Under the pieces are notes generated by a model. That model was not told the origin of the DNA. It saw only the letters and a list, made by a program, of their open reading frames with translations, and ran no database searches. The position numbers were made by a program, and so were the translations under genes. Below are positions 1 through 8,194 of a DNA stretch of 12,607 bases, one piece after another. Position 1 is the first letter of the stretch; each line of letters begins with the position of its first letter. Source of the stretch: Dictyocoela muelleri (taxonomy: Eukaryota > Microsporidia); NCBI GenBank assembly GCA_016256075.1, contig SDVU01000526.1, positions 1 through 12,607 on the forward strand, written 5' to 3'.

Positions 1-135
1 TATTTTTTTATATTATAGATACAGTAAAAATTTTATAAGCTCAATTATTATAGTATATTACACCTGTATATAAAATTTTTTATTTCTATAAAGAGAAATT
101 TAATATTTAAATTTTTGACATATTCTGGTACTAGT

Positions 136-470
136 AAAAATTTTTTGGTACTTTCCAATATAAATAATCACCTTTGCAATATTAAAATTTTAGGAAAGAA
201 AAAACTGTAAATTTTAACAAGGGTTATATGTGATAACTCCCGTAGTATAAATATTTTTAATTCTTCCTCTACGATTGTAGATTTATGTTGTGGGTTTCCG
301 AGGGGAACCCATAACACAAATTTACAACCGTAGAGGAAGAATGAAAAATACCTATACTACGGGAGTTATCACATAAAAATAACCCTTTTTTAAATTTACA
401 GTTTTCTTTTTCCTAAAACTTTAATATTGCAAAGGTGATTATTTTTTTTTAACAGTACCAATTTTTTTTT
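136..470. repeat. Large near-perfect palindrome (foldback-type MITE)
   Basis: Two arms of roughly 160 bp are reverse complements around a centre near 300 (CCGAGGGG). Matching blocks include GTGATAACTCCCGTAGTATA (229-248) against its complement at 352-372, TTCTTCCTCTACG (261-273) against 329-341, and AATAATCACCTTTGCAAT (163-180) against 425-442. The outer ends share GGTACT/AGTACC (147-152 and 455-460) beside T runs. There is no open frame inside, so this is a non-autonomous inverted-repeat element of unassigned superfamily. I could not fix the exact ends or a target duplication, because the flanks are simple A/T. Confidence 0.85.
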
Positions 471-716
471 AATATTTTGATAGATTTTAATTTTTAGAAA
501 AACCACAAATTTATATCTTTATTTAAAAATAAAAAAATAAATATCCATTAAAATATATTATGTGAACAGCTAAATGTGACAAGACTTAGTATGCACATTA
601 GGTATATTATGTAGATATTATATGAACGTCTAAATGATCATCACAATCAATGTTAATATAAATCGATCTTGTCTGACTTGTTTAACAAAAAACCCATAAA
701 TGAAAATTAAAAATAC
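471..716. other. AT-rich spacer with an imperfect direct repeat
   Basis: No reading frame of note. A 21-bp segment at 556-576 (TATTATGTGAACAGCTAAATG) recurs at 616-636 with three mismatches. This may be the remnant of a short duplication or of two decayed repeat ends. Confidence 0.5.
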
Positions 717-790
717 GTAACGAGTGGGATCGAACCCGGTCGCACCTCCTGCACGGTTGTTCACTGGGCGCGCGACAATAATTATTGCTG
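717..790 (-). other. tRNA-like relic (Pol III B-box, decayed)
   Basis: On the minus strand a perfect B-box consensus, GGTTCGATCCC, sits at about 726-736 in a short GC-rich island that stands out from the surrounding AT. About 35 nt upstream (around 760-770) is a poor A-box-like stretch, CGCGCCCAGTGAAC. The T-stem pairs only next to the loop, and no acceptor stem forms. It is therefore not a working tRNA gene. It could be a tRNA pseudogene or the head of a second, older tRNA-derived SINE, different in sequence from the SINE at 829-1283. Confidence 0.4.
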
Positions 791-814
791 AAATAAAAAA
801 CATAATTTAAACGT

Positions 815-828
815 CTATATTTTTTTAA
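815..828. repeat. Target site duplication of SINE copy a (3' side)
   Basis: CTATATTTTTTTAA here is repeated exactly at 1284-1297, on the other side of the SINE. A 14-bp perfect duplication at an A/T-rich site is what target-primed reverse transcription leaves. Confidence 0.85.
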
Positions 829-1283
829 TTATATATTACATGCTGACAACATCCATAGCTGCCAACCCGTAGAGTTGTCACCTATCGCAGTCTATGACCT
901 TTGGTTCTTAATGTTCCAATAATACGTCACTTCCTAAGCTACCCAGAAGCCCAGCTGTATACGCGATTTTCGTTTTACTAATGACTCAACAGTATACAGG
1001 TAATTAGTGACTTTTCATGAATTTTTATTTTTTACTACTTTTTGCCGAGATGCGGCCGCACTCATCCCCACCCATAGGAGAGTCCCTTCTGCTTCGTTGT
1101 CATATTAGACCAAGTCTTAATCAGCTATACCACACTGGAACACCTGTATATTAAACTATATTTCTATAGTTTTGGACAGCTTAATGTCATTCCCTCATTA
1201 TTTATTAAAGAGTGACGTCAGCGGAATTCGAACCACGATACTTAAATTTTTATTCAAGAGTGTTAACCACAGAGCTATCTGGC
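829..1283 (-). mobile_element. tRNA-derived SINE, copy a (complete)
   Basis: Read on the minus strand, the element starts with GCCAGATAGCTCTGTGGTTA (tRNA-like head), continues through GTGGTTCGAATTCC, has a body including ATCTCGGCAAAAAGTAG and ACGAAAATCGCGTATACAG, and ends in ATGTTGTCAGCATGTAATAT followed by a short TA-rich tail. The same order is found in full at 8920-9404 and 10692-11148, and as a 3' part at 12416-12607. Length is about 455 bp, long for a SINE. Perfect 14-bp flanking duplications define both ends. A GACAAC/GTTGTC hairpin lies at 845-879. The A and B boxes each carry one deviation from consensus, so Pol III activity is doubtful. There is no coding capacity. The partner LINE is not visible here. 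Confidence 0.88.
1224..1277 (-). promoter_or_regulatory. Internal Pol III promoter of SINE copy a (A and B boxes)
   Basis: A box at 1267-1277 reads TAGCTCTGTGG on the minus strand, and B box at 1224-1234 reads GGTTCGAATTC. Each has one mismatch to the TRGYNNARNNG and GGTTCGANNCC consensus sequences. The order and spacing fit a tRNA-type internal promoter. Confidence 0.7.
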
Positions 1284-1297
1284 CTATATTTTTTTAA
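1284..1297. repeat. Target site duplication of SINE copy a (5' side)
   Basis: An exact second copy of CTATATTTTTTTAA (first at 815-828), directly abutting the GCCAGAT head of the minus-strand SINE. Confidence 0.85.
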
Positions 1298-1311
1298 AAA
1301 ATGTTTTTTAT

Positions 1312-1354
1312 GGTCATTTGGGAATTCGGTCATTTGGGAACCGGTCATTTGGGA
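1312..1354. repeat. Three short tandem motifs GGTCATTTGGGA
   Basis: GGTCATTTGGGA occurs at 1312-1323, 1328-1339 and 1343-1354, at a period of 15-16 bp, followed by GAACACC. Repeated subterminal motifs of this kind occur at DNA transposon ends, so this may be one end of an element. No matching opposite end was found in the window. Confidence 0.6.
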
Positions 1355-1470
1355 GAACACCGATTAAACTTTCAAATACGCACCATACGAGTCTTTTTCA
1401 ATTATATTTTACATTAAGAATTTAATGGTTAATGCTTTCCTTTAATTATTGTTTTCTGAGAGGAAAAACG

Positions 1471-1745
1471 GTACCAAGCTCCCCTTTTACAAAGAATTAT
1501 ACCCCAAAAAGGCAATAAAAAAATGATCAAAAGCATATTTTGAAACGAATTATAGGCTATATCAGCGAAAATTACGTCTTTAAGATAAAAATATTTTGAA
1601 ATTTCTATTTTAGGAAAAGACATTTAAATAAAAAAATAAATATATTTTTTTTCTTATAAACTCAGTTTTTGCTATAATCACTTCGATATCTTTTTTTAAA
1701 TATTTTTTTCATCATTTTATTGATTACCTTTTTAGGGTTTAATAG
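1471..1745. repeat. Decayed palindromic MITE, older sibling of the 1958-2288 copy
   Basis: The left arm (GGTACCAAGCTCCCC, then AAAGAATTATACCCCAAAAA, GGCAAT, and later TTTTGAAACGA and ATCAGCGAAAATTACG, ending near 1575) matches the arms of the well-preserved copy at 1958-2288. The right arm, read in reverse from about 1743, gives ATTAAACCCTAAAAAGGTAA, TCAAT and then a degenerate match down to about 1663. The two arms now pair only partly and the centre is A/T filler. The small minus-strand frame across 1429-1623 is a by-product of this repeat. Confidence 0.7.
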
Positions 1746-1957
1746 GGGAAATAAAAATAAAAAATCAATAGAATACCACTTTTAAAGTTTATTTTTAAAC
1801 AGATTTTTTAAACCTTTACTCTTCTTTATGATATTATATCTTTGTAGAAATTATATACAGCGTCTTTTATAAATAATAATAACACAATTTCATTACGATC
1901 ATTTTATTTATATTTTTTAGAGGTTTTTACGTGAAGTAAAAAAATAAAAATAGTTAT

Positions 1958-2288
1958 GCCGGTAAAAATATTTTTAACTTTAACTGACCAAAGAATTAAC
2001 CCCAAAAAGGCAATCAAAAAATGATAATAAATGTGTTTTTGAAACGATCTCGATGTGATATTAGCGAAAATCGGGTATACCATTTCTATTATTCTTAAAA
2101 GGGAAATATATACTTGAAAAATCCTCGGATTTTTCTCGTATATATTTCCCTTTTAAGAATAAAAAAATAGTAATACCCGATTTTCGCTAATATCACATCG
2201 AGATCGTTTCAAAAACACATTTATTATCATTTTTTGATTGCCTTTTTTGGGTTTAATTCTGGGTCAAATGGGGGAGTTAGTACTGGAA
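1958..2288. repeat. Well-preserved palindromic MITE (core 1985-2266)
   Basis: Arms 1985-2124 and 2127-2266 are nearly perfect reverse complements: TGACCAAAGAATTAACCCC at the left, GGGTTTAATTCTGGGTCA at the right, with a CTC turn near 2124-2126. The right side continues outward as GGGGGAGTTAGTACTG (2270-2285). That same extension, reversed, heads the older copy at 1471, so the family terminus is probably CAGTACTAACTCCCCC. The left terminus of this copy is more degraded. No coding capacity; such a palindrome would form a long hairpin in RNA or single-stranded DNA. Confidence 0.82.
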
Positions 2289-3075
2289 AACAGAGGAAAC
2301 GTAGGCACTATTATTTATACAAAAGTCGAGACTTTTATTCAGGACCAGATTATCTTTAAACCTGCAATAATGCAAATCGTTTGTGAGTACGCAGCATAAT
2401 TTCTATTTCAACACGTGTTCTCTATAGCATTGAAAAATGTTTTTTTTTTCTATTTTCACCAGGCAATATGTATAAAAATCGTTTGTATGGAATTGAAAAC
2501 ATTGCTCAATCAAGATACAGATTTTAAAGAGTCTGTATTGAGGATTCCCCCCTTAGTCTTAATTTCTTCGACATAAATCGATAAAAATGGGTATAATAAT
2601 AAAAGGTCATTTTAAAATCAAACATGGCAAATATCTTTACTTATGAACTATGTTGAGGATATCTGGATATCAGGAATCTAAGTTTTATTTTCTGGAAACG
2701 AATGTAAAAAATCAGGTGTTTTCACTAGTCATACTAAGAATTATGTCGAAGGCCTATATTTTGCAAATATAAGCATGATTAATAGAGCTCACTTCAGTTT
2801 TATGAATTTCTTGAAATAATAACACGGATGCAGCCACTTAATTATATTAATTATTCTCGACTAATAGATGGTGGAGGAATTAAGAGTAAAAAAGAATACA
2901 TTTCGGGCAAGATCAGAAGATAGGAAGCTCTAGACATGCTTAATCATAACTTAATAGTATTTAATTAGCTATTAGCTACCATATATAATGCAGTTAAACT
3001 AAATATTAAGAATTTAATTTTAATTCTCTAATTTAAGGAGAAAATTTTCATTTAATCGGGGAAATTTGAGAAGCG
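2289..3075. other. No gene recognised
   Basis: No frame reaches a convincing length and no family motif is visible. The stretch contains a small hairpin around 2511-2540 (GATACAG against CTGTATT), followed by GGATTCCCCCC at 2541-2552. That C run resembles the C-rich ends of the MITE family seen at 2270-2285 and 5899-5939. The base composition is slightly less AT-rich than the region after 3240. Confidence 0.5.
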
Positions 3076-3238
3076 AGCATTAGAGAAAGTGAGCGGTAAG
3101 GGAAAGCATGGTTTGAATTGGTAGCGGCTGGACAGTGAGCGGTAGGGGAAGCATGGTTTGAAAAGGTTGCGGCTGGACAGTGAGCGGTTAAGACAGTGAG
3201 AGGTTAGGACAGTGTGCATTTAGAAAGTCAGCGATTGG
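3076..3238. repeat. GC-richer minisatellite, unit about 45 bp
   Basis: The block GTGAGCGGTA..GGGAA..GCATGGTTTGAA..GGT.GCGGCTGGACA is present twice in tandem (about 3089-3133 and 3135-3179). Shorter derivatives of its first part follow (GTGAGCGGTTAAGACA, then GTGAGAGGTTAGGACA), with weaker echoes at 3071-3088 and 3209-3238. The run is strongly G-rich on the plus strand, unlike its surroundings. Confidence 0.78.
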
Positions 3239-3377
3239 TCTTTAACCCTTATTTATTCTATAATTAAAAATTGTCATTTTTTATTTTTTTATGTAACAAA
3301 CTGTAAACATTCAAATAAAATAAAAGTATTTTCTTAAATAACAGTCAAAACCATCTTAAAACCATATAATTTGTAAT

Positions 3378-3419
3378 CACTATATATAGCTAAAAATAAA
3401 ATTGCTTTGCTATATAGTG
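3378..3419. repeat. Stem-loop
   Basis: CACTATATATAGC (3378-3390) pairs with GCTATATAGTG (3409-3419), leaving a 2-nt bulge and an 18-nt loop. Isolated, with no adjacent gene to regulate. It may be a short MITE remnant. Confidence 0.5.
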
Positions 3420-3765
3420 TTTTTCTAGAAAGATCCCCTCTTTAAAATTATAAGTATATTTTAAAGATTTAGAGATACTTTTAAAGGATTATTAAAATTT
3501 TAACTTATTTTTTTAAATAAAAAATAAGAACCCTATGTGGTGAGAGTGATTATTACAGAAAATTGTAAAATTGTTTTTTAAAGCAACAATTCAGCTAGTA
3601 CAGTAGTCTTCTATTTTTTTAGTCTCTAAAAATGCCGATTTTTTTGATCTCTAAGCAAATAATGCAGCCGAGTGAATATTTGCGCTAAAAACTGGTTTAA
3701 ATGGACGAATGACTATAATATAAACTACTTTTTATCACTAATTAAAGTCTAAATATGGCTTTTTT

Positions 3766-3790
3766 AAAATTTTAGACTGTCTAAAATTTT
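3766..3790. repeat. Perfect 12-bp inverted repeat with 1-nt spacer
   Basis: AAAATTTTAGAC (3766-3777) and GTCTAAAATTTT (3779-3790) are exact reverse complements around a single T. There is no U-run or upstream gene to call it a terminator. Confidence 0.6.
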
Positions 3791-5476
3791 GATCGCATTT
3801 ATTTTTTAAAAAATACATACGTTCATTTCAAAAGCAAATATTATTTTGAAAACATTTTTTTAGTAATTTTTTTGATCCCATATGACAAGAAATTTAAAAA
3901 TAATAAACGATTATTGATTTAAAAGATTGCGGAAAAAATAAATAACAGTGTATATATGATTAAATTTTTAGTGATAATGTATAAACTTCAAAGTATGTTG
4001 CAACATATATTCTTATGGATATAAATTGTTCAATAGATATTTATTATCGCGATAATTTGATAAATTGATTTTCCGAATTTGTCTTGTACTAAAAATAAAT
4101 ATTTAGACATTCATACATTCATATGTTAAAAGATAAAAAAAAGGCGAGAAAAGAGCTTACCGATTCATCATAGCTTAATTTTTAGAACAAAAGTAGTTTT
4201 ACGAAAAAATAAAGATTAATAAAGCAATTTTTTTGTAAGACTTTTTTTTAGTTTATTTAGTTTTTTTAAAATAAAAATGTGTGCAAAAAGTGCTGATTAA
4301 TCATGATAGATATCTTTTAATCGTAATTAATATACCGCTATGTGAATTTTATAAAAATAATTGTTAAAATATAGACAAAACAAACCTTTAAATAAAATAT
4401 GAGTATAATAAATCATATTTCTTGTACATGAAAATGGACTGTAAAAATTTAATACAAGATTGGTTTTAATGCTAGATTTTATTATGAGTTGTGTCAAGTT
4501 ATTGTCTTTTTAATGATAAAATCTAAGAAAACCGAGCTTTAGAAATTTGAAATAGGAGGTCTTTAATATATATTATATAACTAACAGAAGTCTTGTATAA
4601 CATCTGATTTTTTTAATTAATAAACATACACTAAGTGTGAAAATAAAATAAAAAAAAGATTTAACAATTCTTTTTATGCTGGATAATTTTAAGGGACTTA
4701 AAATGAAATATGAATCTGGAATTTAATTGAAATTTTGACGCCGTTTATAGCTCGAATCAAACTCTTATATTCGGGTATTATTTATTCCTTCAAAAAGTAT
4801 TAACTAATCTTTAAATTACGAATGCGTTAATTAATGATCTCAATCATGAAGTGATTATTAAATAAAGTAATATCTCATATGTTTTTATATAAGTTTAGAA
4901 AGCCTTAAATGTGATTTATTAATATATTGTTGTTAATTGAAGGAAAAAGACTAATATTATAGAAAATAAAGTTAAAACAAAAATAAATTCTCTAAATCTA
5001 CATTGAAAATAAAGTAAATTATAGATACTATAGTATTTTTAGAATATGTTATAAATTAACATCAAAATTTTACAATTAAGCAAATTCTGATGAAGTGTTG
5101 CATGAAAATTACGCTAAATATGTCGAATTTGAGAACTTTAAAATCAAAAAAAGATAATAAAGTCTAGATTCGCGTATATGATTATTGAAGAGTATATGAG
5201 CATAAATATAAAAGATAATCGGATTTATATTTATTAAAAAAGAAATAACTACGAAAAATACACGAAATTTTATGTTTATAGAAAATGTGGATTTTTCGAT
5301 TTTTTTAAGATTTTTTCAGTCCCATTATTTTAAAAGCGACGAAAATAATCAACTACTACTGTAGTACATTTTTTCAATAGGCAAATAGATTATACGTACT
5401 TAGAGGGTTTTTTTTGACAGTTAAGTTATTGCGAATTTTAGGTTATTTGAATCAACAAATTCATTATAATATAATT

Positions 5477-5540
5477 ATTTCAAAAAATTAAAGATCTTTT
5501 TAGAAACCATAAGCATTGCGGTAATACTTTGGATATTACC
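5477..5540 (+). repeat. Dispersed repeat fragment, copy 1
   Basis: The sequence AAAGATC.TTTTAGAAACCA.AAGC..TG followed by ACTTTGGAT recurs in the same orientation at 9929-9995 at roughly 75-80% identity by eye. The end of it (AACACTTAGATGTAACATAT, 5944-5963) also appears just outside the left end of the MULE. No coding frame, so its nature is unknown. Confidence 0.6.
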
Positions 5541-5545
5541 AAATT

Positions 5546-5898
5546 TCTCCTACGGTCATAGCTGTAATAAAATTTTCACTCATAAAAAAATCAAAAAATA
5601 TTATTTAATAAAATTGAAAAAAAAGCAAATAAAATAATAAAAATTAATTATAAAGAAATATTAAAGCATTTTTTTTATTAATTATAACTAATTAAATTTA
5701 GGATCTAATCCATAAAATAAATCTTATTATTTTTAAATAGGAATTTATTTAAAAAATTACTCTTTGATCTTAATTTTAATCTCCATTCTTGTTTTAATCT
5801 TGTTTTTATTTTAATTTTTTAATCACTCAATACTTGTGTATTTTTCATTAATTAATTTAACAGAATTCATTTTAATTTCTAAAATATCATTTTTTAAG
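5546..5898. other. AT-rich stretch, nothing recognised
   Basis: Almost pure A/T with short ATTAATTA-type runs and a TTTTAATC-rich patch at 5762-5825. No frame, repeat unit or RNA signature found. Confidence 0.5.
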
Positions 5899-5939
5899 CT
5901 GTGCTGAAATTCCCCCGGGAAAGAAGGGGGTTAGTACAG
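5899..5939. repeat. Mini inverted repeat with C-rich arms
   Basis: CTGTGCTGAAATTCCCCC (5899-5916) faces GGGGGTTAGTACAG (5926-5939). The right half matches the terminus of the 1958-2288 MITE (GGGGGAGTTAGTACTG). It is either two element ends brought together by internal deletion or a minimal MITE. It lies just outside the left terminus of the MULE. Confidence 0.6.
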
Positions 5940-5969
5940 ATCCAACACTTAGATGTAACATATGGCTAT

Positions 5970-6047
5970 GGTTTTACTCGCCTATGGGCGAGTTTAACTT
6001 AAACTCGCCAAAATTTTAAACGGTATAACTCGCCAAAATATCATAAT
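5970..6047 (+). repeat. MULE left terminal inverted repeat
   Basis: GGTTTTACTCGCCTATGGGC followed by GAGTTTAACTTAAACTCGCC, AAAATTTTAAACGGTATA and ACTCGCC matches the reverse complement of 9850-9914, and beyond the insertion point the reverse complement of 8421-8441. The short word ACTCGCC or its complement recurs four times, so the TIR is itself internally repetitive. Confidence 0.75.
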
Positions 6048-6382
6048 AAAACAACTAATAAAGCCCTAAATAAATGGATTCCTCTTTCTTAAAAGTCAAA
6101 GAGACAATAAATTGCTCATATCAAACAATTTCATATATAACATGAAAAAGGAAAAAGATAAAATTGAAAAATAAGTGCATCATTATATCTTGTAAATCTG
6201 GATTTATAATAGAAGAAGAACCGGCACTAGTTTACATAAAAAAACATAATCATAAGGAAGATAAGAAAAAGGCGATAAAATAAATGGTTATTTGGAAATT
6301 AAAACAAGCTGTTCAATTTAACAAAGCCCAAATTTCGTGAATAGTTACAGAAGTAACTTCGAAACTTGATGATGATCATATA

Positions 6383-6390
6383 ATAACATT
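6383..6390. repeat. Target duplication left of the 793-bp insertion
   Basis: ATAACATT here against ATAATATT at 7184-7191: 7 of 8 bases match, directly abutting the GGGTCTTG termini. Confidence 0.65.
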
Positions 6391-6686
6391 GGGTCTTGTT
6401 CGGTATTATGTCCACCACTAAGGTTGCTACCTTGGATTTGATTTTTTTATTTTTTTTATTTTTTATCCCTTATTGGTTTAAAAAAATAAAAATATTTTAA
6501 AAAATTATTCAATAAAAATACATATAAAACACTTATCGAATAGAAAAAAAATTATTTTTATTAATTTAATCAAACTTAAATTAACAACAGTGTTAAAAAC
6601 TCCATATCAATAAATAATATTAGATTTATTTAAAAATTATCATTAATATTTTAAAGAATATCTCAGAAATATCCTCAACATTGTGG

Positions 6687-7015
6687 TTCTAGTATTAAGT
6701 TCCCCCCATTAATTAATTAAGCAATAAAAATGAAATTTAAAACAATAAATTAAAACCAAATTTTAATTAAATTTTAATCAAATATAATATTTTTAAAAAA
6801 ATAAAAATTACGGTTGTTACAGTAGTAGCAACATATTTCATTTTTGGAATTATTTTTTTTCTTGTTTTTCCTAAGGATTAAAATGCCTAAATATCAAATT
6901 TTTTTTTATTTATAAAAGTAAACCACCTTTAGTCATTAATTTTTTTAATAAAGTCTTAACAAAACTCTGATCTAGTCTTAAATTCTCTAACCCTGGGGAA
7001 AATTTGAGACTAGAT
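6687..7015. repeat. Possible nested MITE inside the insertion
   Basis: TTCTAGTATTAAGTTCCCCC (6687-6706, followed by one more C) faces TGGGGAAAATTTGAGACTAG (6994-7013). Both resemble the C-rich termini seen elsewhere in the window. The right part, 6970-7015, is also a hairpin by itself (ATCTAGTCTTAAATT against AATTTGAGACTAGAT), so the true partner of each end is uncertain. Confidence 0.4.
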
Positions 7016-7117
7016 TCGGGATTTCTAATATCTAATACAGTTTTAAAACATTAATGAAAATAATAATAATTTTTTAACCATATGGGCCATCTTTTTTAAA
7101 AAATATTTTTTGCTTTA

Positions 7118-7176
7118 GTTCGGTATTATGCCCACATTTAATTTTTAAAAATTTTATGGTGGGCAAAATACCGAAC
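7118..7176. repeat. Hairpin formed by an extra TIR copy at the right end of the insertion
   Basis: GTTCGGTATTATGCCCAC (7118-7135) pairs with GTGGGCAAAATACCGAAC (7159-7176) across a short A/T loop. The first arm is a third copy of the element terminus, implying a terminal rearrangement or a self-insertion. Confidence 0.65.
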
Positions 7177-7183
7177 AAGACCC

Positions 7184-7191
7184 ATAATATT
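7184..7191. repeat. Target duplication right of the 793-bp insertion
   Basis: ATAATATT, matching ATAACATT at 6383-6390 with one difference, follows the terminal GACCC. Confidence 0.65.
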
Positions 7192-8194
7192 CAACAGAAT
7201 AGATCATTGCGATAAATAGTAGATAGGGCTCAAAAATATAAAATATTTGAAGATAATGAGAAAATCGATAAGAATTTAAAGTTTTACAATATAATTTAAG
7301 GAATTGAAAGTTTGTAATTTAAAATACTTGATAAACGATACCGACAGAATTATTATTTTCTAAACAGATTTTATGAATCAAGCAAGTATAAAAGCAAAAT
7401 TTTATATTATTGATAGTACAACAAAATCTGTCTTTAAAACAGTTCGCGCAACTAATCGGTATAATTGTTTTTTTATCCGAAAACTTTCCCGGCCAATTAT
7501 ATTGTGTATTTGAAAAAAGAAAAAACATATTTAAAAATATTTAGAACACTGTTGCAAAAAACATTTTTTTGAGCCAGCAATTGTAATTACTGATTTAGAA
7601 AAGGCATTTCCTAATTTAATAAAAAATGTTTTCATCAAAGTTGAAGTTTTTGGTTGCCTTTTTTATTTTAGTCAATCTTGTAAGCAAAATTCAGAATTTG
7701 TGGTTGATATATAATTTTTTTAATGAAAAAAATCTAAAAAAAAATTATTAACTATTTAAATTTGACATTTTTACAACGTGGGGATGTCAAAGATCACTTT
7801 GCAATACTGGTAAATGATTCAAAAAAAACATTTAAATAAGAAATATAGAAGAATATTATGATTTTTATAAAAGAATGTATATTGGATCATTTGACGATCA
7901 AGAATCTAATTTATCGAATCTCATTTTAGAATTCTCGTGATAGAATTTGAAAGTTTATTCTCAGAAAAACCAAAGCCTGCGAATAGTTTTTTGAGATTTT
8001 AAATATGTTGATGAATATTGCATATCGAATATTGAGAAATTCATAACAAAATTGCAACAAGTAGAAGAAATGATGAAAATAAATTATATTCAAATTAGTC
8101 AAGGTAAAATAATTAAAATGAACAAAAATAGTGCCAGGCTTGAATTTAGTATAAAAACTTTATATCAGCCCCATTATTAATCTCCCCAAAGCAA

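Larger units (their letters stand above)
3239..5470. other. Long AT-rich stretch without a recognised gene
   Basis: All six frames are closed by frequent stops and nothing resembles a protein family. Supported content is limited to two hairpins listed separately (3378-3419 and 3766-3790) and a small inverted pair around 5325-5348 (TTATTTT against AAAATAA). No tRNA, rRNA or simple-repeat array was seen. Confidence 0.5.
6391..7183. mobile_element. Non-autonomous DNA transposon inserted in the MULE transposase
   Basis: The ends are inverted repeats of about 25 bp: GGGTCTTGTTCGGTATTATG then TCCACC at 6391-6416, and the reverse complement GGGTCTTGTTCGGTATTTTG then CCCACC at 7183-7158. The flanking 8-bp duplication, and the continuation of MULE coding sequence on both sides (DDDHIIT before, IQQNRSLR after), confirm an insertion. 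An 8-bp duplication fits hAT or P-type elements; the terminus does not look like a classic CAGGG hAT end, so the superfamily stays open. The interior has no open frame. It holds one or two C-rich MITE ends and an extra inverted copy of the TIR at 7118-7135. Confidence 0.78.
6074..8180 (+). pseudogene. MULE transposase with N-terminal FLYWCH zinc finger, broken
   Basis: The probable start is the ATG at 6074 (MDSSFLKVKETINCSYQ). This frame carries a FLYWCH-type finger: Cys at 6176 and 6191 (C-x4-C) and His at 6245 and 6251 (H-x-H), with 17 residues between the second Cys and first His. After the insert at 6391-7183 come IQQNRSLR (about 7188), DRIIIF (7343), IIDSTTKSV with the first catalytic Asp (7412; the family usually has DGTF), ITDLEKA with the second Asp (7592), VFGCLFYFSQS (the family has GCxFHFxQ; here His is Tyr), MYIGSF near 7877, RKTKACE (7963, cf. 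RTNNxCEGxH) and FITKLQQVEEMMKI before a stop at 8178-8180. In-frame stops include 6143, 7361 and 7984, and there are at least three frameshifts (within about 7475-7485, in the T run at 7564-7570, and before 7963). Family role: cut-and-paste transposition in the nucleus. This copy is dead. Confidence 0.88.

Noticed and set aside
1429-1623. 64-codon minus-strand frame
   Set aside because: It runs across the arm of the decayed MITE and has no family motifs; a chance frame in A/T-rich repeat sequence.
3766-3790. Intrinsic terminator
   Set aside because: The region is eukaryotic, there is no upstream gene, and the stem is almost all A/T.
7319-7528. 69-codon minus-strand frame
   Set aside because: The plus strand here encodes recognisable MULE transposase motifs (DRIIIF, IIDSTTKSV); the minus frame is its shadow.
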